Positions 1 to 9,269 of a stretch of 64,000 bases of DNA are shown piece by piece. Numbering within the stretch: position 1 is the stretch's first letter; every line of letters begins with the position of its first letter. A program made the translations under genes and the position numbers. The stretch lies in contig OZ219783.1 in assembly GCA_964291305.2 (NCBI GenBank), positions 2,327,589 through 2,391,588 of the forward strand, given 5' to 3'. The notes under the pieces are model-generated. The model was not told the origin of the DNA. It saw nothing but the letters and a program-made list of their open reading frames with translations, and made no database searches. Source of the stretch: VXNF01 sp964291305 (GTDB lineage: Bacteria > Actinomycetota > Acidimicrobiia > Acidimicrobiales > CATQHL01).

Positions 1-1110
1 CCGCTCACCGTAGGCCGCCTCATAGGCAGCCAGTAAGTCCAGAGCGTTCTTGCCAGTGCTCTGGTTCACGTTGTCGCCGAAACGCTGATCGGGGCCGGAG
101 AAGTACATGCCGGTGGTCTGCGGCAGCGACAGGTAGTTAGTGTTCAACAGACCGTCGGCCGCTAGCAGCACCGTGTCCTCCAGACCTGAAACGCGCGGTG
201 CCTGATCGGCAATAAAGTCGCCGGCCGGCTGGAAGATGGGGAAGAACAGCGCACCCGGAGCACCAGCCGCGATCTCAGTCAACACCGGCACCATGTCAGT
301 GTCGTCCTTATTCACCGCCGAGAAGCCAGTCACGCTGCCGCCCAACGCTTCGTATGCGTCAGCGAAGGCTTGAGCCAGACCCTGGGTGTAGGGATCGCCA
401 TCGTGGATAGCCGCAGCCTCGGTGATCTCCAACTCTTGATAAACAAACTCGGCCATCGCCGCGCCCTGGAACAGATCATTATGCGCAGTGCGGTAATAAC
501 CCTCGCTGTAATTCGGCCCAGCGTTCCCAGCCAAGTCCGAGGTCAGCGCCGGCGAAGTGTTCCCACCAGAAATCATCGTCATACCCGCCGCGCCGATCAG
601 CGGAGCAGCAGCAACCGCCGCACCCGAACACGACGTACCAATCACCCCAACCACCTGCTCATCAGCCACAATGGTCTGAGCCGCAGCCTGACCACCATCA
701 TTAGAACACAAATCATCCAACGTGGTACCCAAATCCACATCGAAGCCCTTGACCTGGCCATAGTCCGCCACAGCCAGAACCACCGACCGCTCGATCGGCA
801 AGCCAAAGAAAGCCGTATCACCCGTAATCGAGTTCAACGAGCGGATCTGGACAGCATCGCCAGACTCCACCCGTACCGTGCCTAGCGAACCGTCGCCGAG
901 ATAGGCCGTGACGGCCGTAGCGCCGTCGCCATCGGCCTCGGTTGTCGGCGCAGCGTCTTCTCCGCTTGGAGGCGGAGCAGTTTCCCCGCTGGGGGCCGGG
1001 CTAGCGGAGTCATCCTCGTCGTCAGCACACGCGGCGGCAACGAGGACCACGCAGAGCAAAGCCGCGAGCAGCGTAAAAACGCGGCGAGAAAGTACACCAG
1101 ACCTGAACAT
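1..1110 (-). CDS. ABC transporter substrate-binding lipoprotein, branched-chain amino acid type (partial, 3' end off window)
   Basis: The reading frame starts at an ATG at 1110 behind a strong AGGAGGGG ribosome site and stays open to base 1, giving 370 residues without a stop, so the C-terminus lies outside the window. The N-terminus has a charged stretch, a hydrophobic core and a lipobox-like AAAC ending at Cys28, followed by an acidic, Pro/Ser-rich linker to about residue 65, as in actinobacterial lipoproteins. The mature part reads like a LivK-type periplasmic binding protein (Peripla_BP_6): a cofactor-like start (NSITGDTAFFG), then a VVGVIGTSCSGAAVAAAPL segment and GMTMISGGNTSPALT, the usual ligand-contact region. 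It would sit on the outer face of the membrane and deliver an amino acid or other small ligand to an ABC permease, which is not in view. The ligand cannot be told from sequence. Confidence 0.87.
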   Translation of the reverse strand, partial: MFRSGVLSRRVFTLLAALLCVVLVAAACADDEDDSASPAPSGETAPPPSGEDAAPTTEADGDGATAVTAYLGDGSLGTVRVESGDAVQIRSLNSITGDTAFFGLPIERSVVLAVADYGQVKGFDVDLGTTLDDLCSNDGGQAAAQTIVADEQVVGVIGTSCSGAAVAAAPLIGAAGMTMISGGNTSPALTSDLAGNAGPNYSEGYYRTAHNDLFQGAAMAEFVYQELEITEAAAIHDGDPYTQGLAQAFADAYEALGGSVTGFSAVNKDDTDMVPVLTEIAAGAPGALFFPIFQPAGDFIADQAPRVSGLEDTVLLAADGLLNTNYLSLPQTTGMYFSGPDQRFGDNVNQSTGKNALDLLAAYEAAYGER

Positions 1111-1148
1111 GTCGATCCCCTCCTGTTTGAGTCGACGGTGCGCTACCT

Positions 1149-1177
1149 AAGTTAGTTGTCTGATCCAACCATTTCAA
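1149..1177 (-). promoter_or_regulatory. Candidate sigma-70-type promoter of the substrate-binding lipoprotein gene
   Basis: On the minus strand TTGAAA (1172-1177) is followed after exactly 17 bases by TAACTT (1149-1154). It lies about 40 bases before the ATG of the lipoprotein gene, with a clear ribosome site in between. The -10 match is partial, so this is a suggestion. Confidence 0.4.
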
Positions 1178-1262
1178 AGGCAGGGCGGGGAATAAACCTA
1201 CTTATGACAATGGGAGCGCTTCATAACTAATGGGCAGAACTGTGGCGCAACAGTTGCAAAGC

Positions 1263-1958
1263 TCAGGAGTTGGCTCGCCAGAATGGCCGGCGGGGAGCGT
1301 CGAATAGAACGCTCGTGATTTCCCCCCGAACAGATCCGAAGGCGTGGTCTACCCATATGTCGGGGCCTGCCAACGGGGACGGCAACTCGGTCTGGGCAAA
1401 GAAACCCACCCCCGTGCACTCAACCGGATGGGCTCGCAACTCTCCGCCGACCGCCCGGCAGTGGTACACCAGGGAATAGGTAGGTACCGAGGTAAAGCCG
1501 TGGCGCATGCTGTCTAGGACAGCGATAAGCCTCACGGGCTCGCAGTGGATGCCCGACTCCTCGGCCACCTCCTTCACCGCCACCTCTGAGGATGAGTAGC
1601 CCACATCGGCCCAGCCGGTGGGATACAGCCAGCGGCCAGAGTCCGACCGGCGGATCAGTAGCAACCTGCCGTCGTCGTCGCTCACAACCGCGCCGACAGC
1701 CACCTTCGGGGTGACGTAGCCCGCTACGCCGCTGCCTACCGCTTCGAGCCATTCGGTGATCTGCGTCGCCGGGTCGTGACAGCGACCAGCCGTGGCTCTG
1801 ATGTCTGCTGCCACAGCCAGCACCTCTTCAAAGCGCTCGCGCTCGTAGGGATTGTCGGTGAACCCCAAGCCAGTACGGGCAATACCAGCGAGGGTCTCGC
1901 TCCAGCGCAGCAACCCCAACTCGTCAATCGGGCCGTCCGGCGGGGTGGCAGCAGTCAC
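1263..1958 (-). CDS. NUDIX hydrolase with N-terminal Nudix_N-type domain
   Basis: A 231-residue protein. Residues 1-75 resemble the helical N-terminal domain of the ADP-ribose pyrophosphatase YjhB group (LRWSETLAGIARTGLGFTDN), and the NUDIX domain starts at about residue 80 (TPKVAVGAVV). The Nudix box is GWADVGYSSSEVAV then KEVAEESGI. The glutamate of the consensus G-x5-E is a tyrosine here and the Arg of REUxEE is a Lys, both seen in this subgroup, so activity is still likely. It probably hydrolyses a nucleoside diphosphate linked to another group; the substrate is unknown. The start overlaps the end of glnD by four bases (ATGA), which suggests co-translation as the last gene of the glnD operon. 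Confidence 0.88.
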   Translation of the reverse strand: MTAATPPDGPIDELGLLRWSETLAGIARTGLGFTDNPYERERFEEVLAVAADIRATAGRCHDPATQITEWLEAVGSGVAGYVTPKVAVGAVVSDDDGRLLLIRRSDSGRWLYPTGWADVGYSSSEVAVKEVAEESGIHCEPVRLIAVLDSMRHGFTSVPTYSLVYHCRAVGGELRAHPVECTGVGFFAQTELPSPLAGPDIWVDHAFGSVRGEITSVLFDAPRRPFWRANS

Positions 1959-4324
1959 AACTTCGAGCTGATGCCGGCAGCCTGGCGCACCGCCTTGTGG
2001 ATCTGCTTGAGCCGGTTTGGATCACAGATCTTGCCTCCGGCACCATCGTGCACGTAGAACGAGTCCACTACGTGGTCACCTAGGGTCTGCACCCGTGCCT
2101 GGTAAATGTGCAGGCCCGAGCGCACTAGTGCCTCGGTAATCCAGTAGAGCAGTCCGAGACTGTCGGGGGCCGCCACCTCGATCACCGTTACTGAGGAGAT
2201 CTCGTTGTCGAACTTTATGTAGGAGTCGGTTACGGGCTCGGGAGCTAGCGGATCACCAGCCCCAGAAGCGGCGTTTGCCCAGCGCGCCAGCCGGTCACCA
2301 GGCACCAACTCTCCTGCCAGGGCGGCGCGCACGTCGGCCAGTACGGGTGGCCAGTGCAGAACGACTCCCGGCGCGGGCTCCACAAACACTGAGAGCGCGG
2401 TCATGGCTCCGTCGGTGTGCACCGCAGCGGAGAGAACGTTTAGACCATTGAGGCTTACCGCTCCAGCCACCGCCCCAAGCACAACCGGAGCGGTCGGCAC
2501 CACCACGATCAGCTGCCGTTCGGCGACCTCTAGCAGCTCGGTTCCAGACCGCATGGCCTCAGCTACCTCTGGGGTGGGGAACGCATCGGGTGGCCCGCCC
2601 AACACGCCGCTGCGCAGATAGCTGTCAGTGCGGCGCACCAGCCCGCGCACCAAGTCGGCCTTCCAGCGGGTCCAGACAGATGGTCCGGTGGAGATCGCAT
2701 CGGCCTCGGTGAGCGCCGCCAAGAGTTCCAGCATCTCGCTTGTGCGCACCTGCTCGGCTACCCGCTGCACCGTGCTGATCTCGTCGATGTCTCGCCTGAT
2801 GGCCACATCGGGCAGCAACAGATGCAACTCCACCAGCCGCACCAGAGTGGCCACATCCTCCTCCGCGAAACCCATGCGGCGGCCGATTATGTCTATAAGT
2901 TCCATACCGACGATTGTGTGATCACCTGGGTAGCCCTTGCCGATGTCGTGCAATAGGGCGGCCACTAGCAGCAAGTCGGGGCGCTTTACGTTCGCCTCGC
3001 CGCTGGTAATCATGTCGGCTGCCTGCGCCGCTGTTTCGCAGAGGTGCCGATCCACGGTGAAGCGGTGATAGTCGTTGCGCTGTAGTCGACTCCGGCAGTT
3101 CTCCCACTCGGGCAGAAGCTTGACGACTGCGCCCACCTGATCTAGAGCCTCGATGATAGGGATGGCATCGCGTCCGCAGGCCAGCAACTCCACGAACAGC
3201 TCCCGCGCCCCAGCCGGCCAAGGATCGCCAAAGGGCGCCATGGCGGCACCGAGCCGCGCAAGAGAGTCACGCTCGATTCGGGCACCCCGGCGGGCCGCCG
3301 CCGACGCCACTCGCAGCGTCCGCAGCGGGTAGCCGTCTAGGTCTGCTTCGGCTAGCAGGCGCACCTCGTTGCGGTCGTGGCGGAAAACCACCCCCGGCTC
3401 AAGGGTCGTGGCTTTGGGGCGCCGTCGCCGCAGGCCGCGCGGGGCCGTCCAGTGCTCGATGCGAGCCCAGGTCTCATCAGCCACCCAGCCCACAGTTCGG
3501 CCGGCGGCGGCCACAGCGGTCATGAACTCCTCAACGGAGCCATAGCCCAGTGCTGCGGCCACGTCGGACTGCACCTCCAGGGTTAGCAGGTTCCGAGCGT
3601 TGCCCGTAGCGCGGTGCAGCTCTACTCGAGCCGCCAGCAAGGTCTCGTGGGCATTCCGCACGAGGGCACTGTGGCGGTCGGCGAAGTCGGGGCGGGCCAG
3701 GGCCACGTAGCGCAGCGCCTGAACATCACGCATCCCCCCGGTGGACTCTTTTAGGTCGGGCTGCAGCCGGAAGGCCACTTCGCCATGCTCCGACCCCCTC
3801 CAACGGGCATCGTTGGCCAGCTGTGATAGCCATTTGCGGGCTCGGCGCCGCCATTGTTCGCAGGCGCTGCCGGAGAGACGCTCCGTCAGATGGGTGTCGC
3901 CGGCGACGTGGCGCGCCGAGAGCAGCGAGGTGGCGGTGTCGAGATCGCCGGCAGCCAGCTGCAGCGTCTCGGCCACGGTGCGCACCGAATGACCCAGCTT
4001 CAGCCCCTCGTTCCAAACTGGATACCACAACTCGCCGGCCAGCGAGGCCACGTCATGGCTCCTTTCGTGTAACAGAAGCAGATCTAGGTCGCTCTCAGGG
4101 CTCAACTCCGAACGGCCGTAACCGCCGACGGCCACCAGCGAAACGCCGCGCTCGGGACCACCAGCGGTGACATAGGCGTCAGCCAACCACTCGTCCACCC
4201 GCCGGCTGTAGGCACGGCAAAAAACGGCGCCTACCAGGCTGCGGTCAGCAATGATTCGCTGTCGGCTGAGCGCGCCCGGCTCGAAAGTACTCGGCTTGGT
4301 AGTAGCCGTCATCCCAATAGTCAC
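1955..4324 (-). CDS. glnD: [Protein-PII] uridylyl/adenylyltransferase GlnD
   Basis: A 789-residue bifunctional nitrogen sensor that modifies and de-modifies PII signal proteins. The nucleotidyltransferase core is visible near residues 65-85 (GGYGRSELSPESDLDLLLL, with the metal-binding SD-x-D), followed by the GlnD helical region (LQPDLKESTGGMRDVQAL). The HD hydrolase domain carries LLHDIGKGYPGDH, and two ACT domains lie at the C-terminus, for example VTVIEVAAPDSLGLLYWI. Length fits the family. The GTG start (4324) directly abuts the larE stop; an ATG four codons later is an alternative. In actinobacteria GlnD usually adenylylates GlnK, but no glnK, glnB or amtB is in this window, so the target is encoded elsewhere. 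Confidence 0.95.
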   Translation of the reverse strand: MTIGMTATTKPSTFEPGALSRQRIIADRSLVGAVFCRAYSRRVDEWLADAYVTAGGPERGVSLVAVGGYGRSELSPESDLDLLLLHERSHDVASLAGELWYPVWNEGLKLGHSVRTVAETLQLAAGDLDTATSLLSARHVAGDTHLTERLSGSACEQWRRRARKWLSQLANDARWRGSEHGEVAFRLQPDLKESTGGMRDVQALRYVALARPDFADRHSALVRNAHETLLAARVELHRATGNARNLLTLEVQSDVAAALGYGSVEEFMTAVAAAGRTVGWVADETWARIEHWTAPRGLRRRRPKATTLEPGVVFRHDRNEVRLLAEADLDGYPLRTLRVASAAARRGARIERDSLARLGAAMAPFGDPWPAGARELFVELLACGRDAIPIIEALDQVGAVVKLLPEWENCRSRLQRNDYHRFTVDRHLCETAAQAADMITSGEANVKRPDLLLVAALLHDIGKGYPGDHTIVGMELIDIIGRRMGFAEEDVATLVRLVELHLLLPDVAIRRDIDEISTVQRVAEQVRTSEMLELLAALTEADAISTGPSVWTRWKADLVRGLVRRTDSYLRSGVLGGPPDAFPTPEVAEAMRSGTELLEVAERQLIVVVPTAPVVLGAVAGAVSLNGLNVLSAAVHTDGAMTALSVFVEPAPGVVLHWPPVLADVRAALAGELVPGDRLARWANAASGAGDPLAPEPVTDSYIKFDNEISSVTVIEVAAPDSLGLLYWITEALVRSGLHIYQARVQTLGDHVVDSFYVHDGAGGKICDPNRLKQIHKAVRQAAGISSKL

Positions 4325-5200
4325 TTACTCCCTGGCCGGAGGGGCCGAGGTGCCTCGTCTCTCTGCCGCAGGCAAGGCATCGTTGAGGTTCCCCGACCGC
4401 AAGCCCTCCAAGTCCAAGGTGACGTAGCGATAGCCGGCTTGGCGCACAGACGCCACCACGGCCTCCCGATTGGCTACCACATCGGCCAGGCGATCAGCCG
4501 GCACCTCTAGGCGTGCAAGTTCGTCGTAGTGGCGCACTCGCAGCTCCTCGTAGCCCAGTTGTGCCAGGGCGGCCTCGGCCTTACCCACGGTGCGCAGAAC
4601 CGGCGCAGAGACCGGCGTGCCGTAAGGCAAGCGCGAGGCCAAACAGGGTGCGGCCGGTTTGTCCCAGACTTCCAAACCCAGCAATCGGGCAGCTTGGCGC
4701 ACCGCCTGCTTGGTGAAGCCTGCTTCCACCAGCAAGAAGCGGGCGCCACGGCTGTCGGCGGCCTCAACGCCTGGACGGTGATCGCCCAGATCATCCAAGT
4801 TCACCCCCAGGGTGACGGTGGCACCCTCAGCTTCGGCCAGCGGCGCCAGGGCGTCCATGAGGGCGTCCTTGCAGTGAGCGCAACGTTGGGCGTCGTTGCG
4901 GCGATAGGCGGCCCGCTCCATCTCCAGGGTCTGGATCTCGCTGTGGCGCAGACCCCAGGACTCAGCCAGCTTTTGGGCTTCTTGGCGTTCATGAGCAGCT
5001 AGGGACGGCGAGACGGCAGTGACGGCGTGCGCTCGCTGCGGTCCCAGCTCGTCATGGGCCACCCAAGCCAGCAAAGACGAGTCGACGCCCCCGCTGAAGG
5101 CCACCACCACAGGGGAGGCCTCGGCTAGCAGCGCCCGCAGCGCGGCGATCCTTTCGCCCACATCGACTTCTGAGGTGCTAGCCGTCCAGATGTCGGTCAC
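4325..5200 (-). CDS. larE: LarE-type ATP-dependent sacrificial sulfur transferase
   Basis: A 291-residue PP-loop ATP pyrophosphatase. The PP-loop SGGVDSS is at residues 36-42. The family-typical CLASRLPYG is at residues 186-194; its Cys186 matches the position of the sulfur-donating cysteine of Lactobacillus LarE. The protein also has a CxxC (Cys107, Cys110; RCAHCK). Three cysteines at these places are known from LarE proteins that bind a [4Fe-4S] cluster and use it as sulfur shuttle, so that type is more likely here than the self-sacrificing one (inference). LarE makes the nickel-pincer cofactor together with LarB and LarC, neither of which is visible nearby. Start is GTG at 5200; the stop abuts the glnD start. 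Confidence 0.88.
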   Translation of the reverse strand: MTDIWTASTSEVDVGERIAALRALLAEASPVVVAFSGGVDSSLLAWVAHDELGPQRAHAVTAVSPSLAAHERQEAQKLAESWGLRHSEIQTLEMERAAYRRNDAQRCAHCKDALMDALAPLAEAEGATVTLGVNLDDLGDHRPGVEAADSRGARFLLVEAGFTKQAVRQAARLLGLEVWDKPAAPCLASRLPYGTPVSAPVLRTVGKAEAALAQLGYEELRVRHYDELARLEVPADRLADVVANREAVVASVRQAGYRYVTLDLEGLRSGNLNDALPAAERRGTSAPPARE

Positions 5201-5276
5201 ACTGCTCCTCGCCGGTCATTTCGCTGGCTACCTCTCACGGCGCCGGCCTATCCCCGCCAGGAGACTACCGCGACCG

Positions 5277-6011
5277 CTAGTAAGACCCCGCTGGCCCCTT
5301 CAAAAGCGCCGCCAGATGCTGCACTGAAGTCACCATGCCCGTATAAAACGGTCCGAATTCGGCGTAGAGCGCGGAGGCCCGGTCGTAACGCAGCGTGTAG
5401 ACGACATCTTTCAAATCATCGGGCGCTGTGGCGAAGAGCGTCACCCCCCATTCGAAGTCGTCCACGCCAGTAGAGCCGGTGACTACCTGCAGCACACGGC
5501 CCGAGAAGTTGCGACCCGAGATGCCATGCTCGTGCATCAACTCTCGACGCTCGTCGAAACCCAAAGTAAACCAGTTGTGCTGCTCACCCCGACGTTTAGA
5601 CATGGGATAGAAGCACCAGGCCGGCTTGTTGGGTGGGGGCAGCTGCGGGTAAAGGCGATGCCGCTTCAACTCTTCGGGCACTTCGGCGGCGTATTCGGAG
5701 ACCTCGGTGAGCGACACGTAAGAAGCCACCGCCACCAGGCCAGCAGCTGCTAAATCACGTTGCAGCAGCCGCAGGTTCCAGAGGTCGGCGTCCAGCGCCA
5801 TGAAGGCCACGTCGGCTTTGTGGCCCAGGATCGCTACTGGCACCACCTGGCTGCCGCGCCCGCTGGCGCGCTCCACGGCCTCGGTCACGGCGCCGGGCTG
5901 GCCGCCCTCGGCGAGGCGGCAGAAAAGGTGCAGCACGCCCAGCCCGCGGCTGGGAGTGACCGGCTCTGGAGGAGTCTGGTGGCTCGTGTGACTGTCGCTG
6001 GCGCCGGACAT
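5277..6011 (-). CDS. chdC: Coproheme decarboxylase ChdC/HemQ (chlorite dismutase fold)
   Basis: A 244-residue protein of the chlorite dismutase superfamily, actinobacterial HemQ branch. It decarboxylates coproheme to heme b in the coproporphyrin-dependent pathway of monoderm bacteria. The signature WCFYPMSKRR is at residues 132-141, where Tyr135 matches the catalytic tyrosine, followed by HNWFTLGFDER and LMHEHGISGR with the proximal heme histidine (His162 by position). The segment TGSTGVDDFEWGVTLFA and the end YAEFGPFYTGM are also family-typical. There is no Gln in place of the tyrosine and no sign of true chlorite dismutase. Starts at ATG 6011; upstream fdhD ends 42 bases away, so it probably shares a transcript. 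Confidence 0.93.
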   Translation of the reverse strand: MSGASDSHTSHQTPPEPVTPSRGLGVLHLFCRLAEGGQPGAVTEAVERASGRGSQVVPVAILGHKADVAFMALDADLWNLRLLQRDLAAAGLVAVASYVSLTEVSEYAAEVPEELKRHRLYPQLPPPNKPAWCFYPMSKRRGEQHNWFTLGFDERRELMHEHGISGRNFSGRVLQVVTGSTGVDDFEWGVTLFATAPDDLKDVVYTLRYDRASALYAEFGPFYTGMVTSVQHLAALLKGPAGSY

Positions 6012-6052
6012 GCGCCGAGGCTACCGGCGCGCACCGGAGCCAGGCGAGCCCC

Positions 6053-6841
6053 CTAGTCGACGTAGATGCGAACAGTGCGGTCTCGGGCGAAGCCGCCGAG
6101 CTGCAGGCCAGCACTGCGGGCGGTGTGCACAGCCAGAGCCGAGGGGGCACTCACCGCTACCAGCGCGCTGAAGCCAGCCGCCCAAGCCTTCTGTGCCATC
6201 TCGAAGGAGGCTCGTCCGCTCACATATAGGCACAGCGAAGTAGCCGGCAGCTTGCCGTCTAGCAGCAGCCGGCCAACGACCTTGTCCACGGCGTTATGGC
6301 GCCCGATGTCCTCCCGCACTAACAGCGGCTTCCCGGAGCGGTCGGCCACCCCAGCTGCGTGCACCGCGCCGGTTACATCGAAAAGCTCCTGCAGTCGGCG
6401 CATGCGGTCGGGCACCGCAGCCAGCACTACCGGGTCGAATCGCTCCGTCTCCGGGAGCGGCGCTAGGGCCTCGGCCAGGCGCTCCACCGCTTCGCTACCG
6501 CAGATACCACAGGCCGAAGAGGTGATCCCCAGCCGCGGCTCTGGTGCCGGGCCGGCCCCGTTGCTCTCCAAAGACACCACGTTGAAGTCCGACTGCACCG
6601 GTGGCCCCTCGCCGCAGTAGCGGATTCGGCGGATCGCGGCCCCGTCTAGCCAGCCCTCGGCGTGGCAGAAACCAGCGGCCAGCTCGAAGTCGTGCCCGGG
6701 GGTGCGCATGGTGGTGGCCACAAGCACGTCGTCCAGCAAGATCGAAAGGGGCTCCTCGACGATTAGGTCGTCGGGCTCGCGAGAGACAGACTCGCCGGCC
6801 AGACGGCGGGTGATGAACCGCTCAGTGCGGCCTCGAGCCAC
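6053..6841 (-). CDS. fdhD: Formate dehydrogenase accessory sulfurtransferase FdhD
   Basis: A 262-residue protein. FdhD passes sulfur from a cysteine desulfurase to the molybdenum cofactor so that formate dehydrogenase becomes active. The conserved CxxC is at Cys111 and Cys114 (SSACGICGSEAVE). Other family blocks are VREDIGRHNAVDKVVG and LYVSGRASFEMAQKAWAAG. It starts with GTG at 6841, whose first base is shared with the TAG stop of coaX (TAGTG), so it is probably translated by coupling. No formate dehydrogenase is in the window, but two xanthine-dehydrogenase-type molybdoproteins are found 16-20 kb away; whether FdhD serves them is unknown. Confidence 0.93.
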   Translation of the reverse strand: MARGRTERFITRRLAGESVSREPDDLIVEEPLSILLDDVLVATTMRTPGHDFELAAGFCHAEGWLDGAAIRRIRYCGEGPPVQSDFNVVSLESNGAGPAPEPRLGITSSACGICGSEAVERLAEALAPLPETERFDPVVLAAVPDRMRRLQELFDVTGAVHAAGVADRSGKPLLVREDIGRHNAVDKVVGRLLLDGKLPATSLCLYVSGRASFEMAQKAWAAGFSALVAVSAPSALAVHTARSAGLQLGGFARDRTVRIYVD

Positions 6842-7704
6842 TAGCCGTCCCTGGCCCTGCTATTGGAGTCATCGCTTTTGGGGTTATCGGGTGGAACCTC
6901 CCGATAACCCTCGACGTTCTTGCGCCAGATGATCCGCAACCCGTGCAGGGTGAGCCACGGCTCCACGTGTTGGACGCAGGCGGTGTGCGGTGAGATGAGC
7001 GGGGCCAGCCCACCGGTACCTATCACTGCGGCCTCGCCGATTTCGGCCATGATGCGCCGGCAGAGCCCGTCCACCTGAGCGGCATAGCCGTAGATGGCGC
7101 CAGACTGCAGCGACTCGGCAGTGCTGCGACCGATCACGCTCCTAGGGGCGGTCAACTCCACCGACCGAAGAGCGGAAGCCCGCTCGAACAGGGCATCCAG
7201 GCTGATCTCCACGCCGGGCGAGATAACGCCGCCCAGGTACTCGCAGGCGGCGCTGATGACATCGAAGGTAGTGCCGGTGCCGAAGTCGACTACGATCGTC
7301 GGTCCGCCGTAGAGCGCAACTGCGCCGGCGGCATTGGCAATCCGGTCGGCACCCACTTCGCGGGGGTCGTCGTAGCGGATGGGGATGCCGCTGCGCACTC
7401 CGGGCTCGATCACCACGGGAGCGAAATCGAAGTAGTGCGCCACCATGTCTCGCAGACCAGCGGTGACCCGTGGCACGCCCGAAGCCACTGCCACACCCGA
7501 CACGTGGCGCAAAAGTTCCCAGCCCTCAACCGCTAGAAACCCGTCGATCAGCACGGCTAGCTCGTCTGAGGTGGCGTCGCTGTTGGTGGCTGACCGCCAG
7601 TGTCCCACGAGGCCAGCTTCGGCGGTCGCTGGCGTCGCCTCGCCGCCGAGCTGGTACAGTCCCAGAACCGTCTGAGTGTTGCCCACGTCAATGGCTAACA
7701 GCAC
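6841..7704 (-). CDS. coaX: Type III pantothenate kinase
   Basis: A 287-residue ASKHA-fold kinase for the first step of coenzyme A synthesis. The N-terminus LLAIDVGNTQTVLGLY is the phosphate-1 motif with the essential Asp. GADRIANAAGAVALYG and VVDFGTGTTFDVI...GGVISPG are the other diagnostic blocks of CoaX. It starts with GTG at 7704, three bases after the lysS stop. With panC in the same run this places pantothenate synthesis and use together, as in Mycobacterium; panD, which sits there in Mycobacterium, is absent here. Confidence 0.95.
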   Translation of the reverse strand: MLLAIDVGNTQTVLGLYQLGGEATPATAEAGLVGHWRSATNSDATSDELAVLIDGFLAVEGWELLRHVSGVAVASGVPRVTAGLRDMVAHYFDFAPVVIEPGVRSGIPIRYDDPREVGADRIANAAGAVALYGGPTIVVDFGTGTTFDVISAACEYLGGVISPGVEISLDALFERASALRSVELTAPRSVIGRSTAESLQSGAIYGYAAQVDGLCRRIMAEIGEAAVIGTGGLAPLISPHTACVQHVEPWLTLHGLRIIWRKNVEGYREVPPDNPKSDDSNSRARDG

Positions 7705-7706
7705 CG

Positions 7707-9230
7707 CTAGGAGCCTCCCGGAGAGTCAGGAAAGTCGCCAGCTTCGGGGCGCAGGGTAGGGAACAGCAGAACGTCGCGGATGCTCTCGCTGCCGCACAGC
7801 AGCATGGCCAGGCGGTCGATGCCGATGCCGAGACCCCCAGTGGGCGGCAGCCCGTACTCCAGTGCCCGCAGATAGTCCTCGTCGGTACTCATGGCTTCGC
7901 TGTCGCCGCTGCGGCGCCGGTGCTCCTGAGCAACGAAGCGTTGACGCTGCTCTTCGGGGTCGGTCAGCTCGCTGAAGGCGTTAGCCAGCTCTCGGCCAGC
8001 CACCACCGCCTCGAAACGCTCCGCCAACCCCGTAACGCTGCGATGTCGGCGCGCCAACGGCGACACCTCGATTGGGAAGTCGCACACAAAAGTGGGTTGC
8101 CAGATTGTGCTCTCCACGCAGCGCTCGTAGATCTCCGCCAAGATGCGCCCAGCCGACCAGTCGGCCTTGGTTGCTACCCCTAGCCGGTCGGCCTCGGCCC
8201 CCAACTGTGCGGCAGCGCTACTGCCAGGTTCGCCGCCGCTGGGCAGATCGCAACCCACAAACTCCGAGACTGCGGCAGCCATAGTGGTCCGCCGCCAAGG
8301 GGGCGTTAGATCTAAGCTGCGCCCGCCGAACTGCAACTTACTGCTGCCGGTAGCAGCAATTGCCGCCGCCGAGGTGAGTTCCTCCACTAGCAGCATCATG
8401 TCGCTGTAGTCGGCGTAGGCCTGATACAACTCCAGCATGGTGAACTCGGGGCTGTGGCGAGGCGACAACCCTTCGTTGCGGAACACCCGCCCGATCTCAA
8501 ACACCTTCAGCATGCCGCCCACCACCAGCCGCTTTAGATACAACTCGGGGGCAATCCTGAGGTAGAAGTCGCAGTCCAGGGAGTTGTGGTGGGTGACGAA
8601 AGGCCTTGCCGCAGCCCCGCCCGGGATGGGGTGAAGCATTGGTGTCTCCACCTCAATAAACCCGCGGCGAGCCAACTCGGCTCGGATAGCGGCAATGGCG
8701 GCGCTGCGAATCTCAAAGTTGCGACGGGTTTGGGGGGTGACCCACAGGTCTACGTAGCGCTGCCGGTAACGCGTGTCGGGGTCGCTAAGACCGTGCCATT
8801 TGTCGGGGAACGGCCGCCGAGCGGGGGCTAGCAGACGCCAGTCCTTTACCTGCACCGAAAGCTCGCCTCGGCGGGTCTTCATAACCTCACCAGCGGCACC
8901 CACCCAGTCGCCAAGCGACAAGGCGCAGAACTCCTCATAGTCGGGTGTGGAGGCTGCGGGGGCGAACAACTGGATGCGTTTGCCGCTGGCGTCGTCCAGA
9001 GTGCCGAAGCAGAGCTTGCCCTGCACCCGGCGCAGCATGAGCCGGCCGGCCACGGTCACAGCCAAACCCGTGGACTCGCCAGCAGCCAGGTCGCCGTGCT
9101 CGTCATGAAGGTCGGCCGCAGTGGCAATCTGGGTGCCCGGCCAGAAGTGCTCAAGTTCTGCACCCGTGACCGGCGATGTAGGCGTCGTGGAGAACTCAAG
9201 ACGGTAGGGAATATCTCTGCGATTGGTCAC
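7707..9230 (-). CDS. lysS: Lysyl-tRNA synthetase, class II
   Basis: A 507-residue class II aminoacyl-tRNA synthetase that charges tRNA-Lys. An OB-fold anticodon domain covers about residues 55-140 (VTVAGRLMLRRVQGK, FGTLDDASGKRIQLF). Motif 2 is FRNEGLSPRHSPEF with TMLELYQAYADY. Motif 3 is GLGIGIDRLAMLL followed by SIRDVLLFPTLRP. Start is GTG at 9230. The gene is followed at once by coaX and preceded by panC with a 39-base gap, a grouping also known from other Actinobacteria. Confidence 0.95.
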   Translation of the reverse strand: MTNRRDIPYRLEFSTTPTSPVTGAELEHFWPGTQIATAADLHDEHGDLAAGESTGLAVTVAGRLMLRRVQGKLCFGTLDDASGKRIQLFAPAASTPDYEEFCALSLGDWVGAAGEVMKTRRGELSVQVKDWRLLAPARRPFPDKWHGLSDPDTRYRQRYVDLWVTPQTRRNFEIRSAAIAAIRAELARRGFIEVETPMLHPIPGGAAARPFVTHHNSLDCDFYLRIAPELYLKRLVVGGMLKVFEIGRVFRNEGLSPRHSPEFTMLELYQAYADYSDMMLLVEELTSAAAIAATGSSKLQFGGRSLDLTPPWRRTTMAAAVSEFVGCDLPSGGEPGSSAAAQLGAEADRLGVATKADWSAGRILAEIYERCVESTIWQPTFVCDFPIEVSPLARRHRSVTGLAERFEAVVAGRELANAFSELTDPEEQRQRFVAQEHRRRSGDSEAMSTDEDYLRALEYGLPPTGGLGIGIDRLAMLLCGSESIRDVLLFPTLRPEAGDFPDSPGGS

Positions 9231-9269
9231 GAGCAGGCCTCTGGGAGTCTCCGGCTGGTGCTTGGCAGG

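Noticed and set aside
370..885. Plus-strand gene opposite the substrate-binding protein
   Set aside because: The Arg-rich translation is a shadow of the minus-strand lipoprotein frame, which has signal peptide, ribosome site and family motifs.
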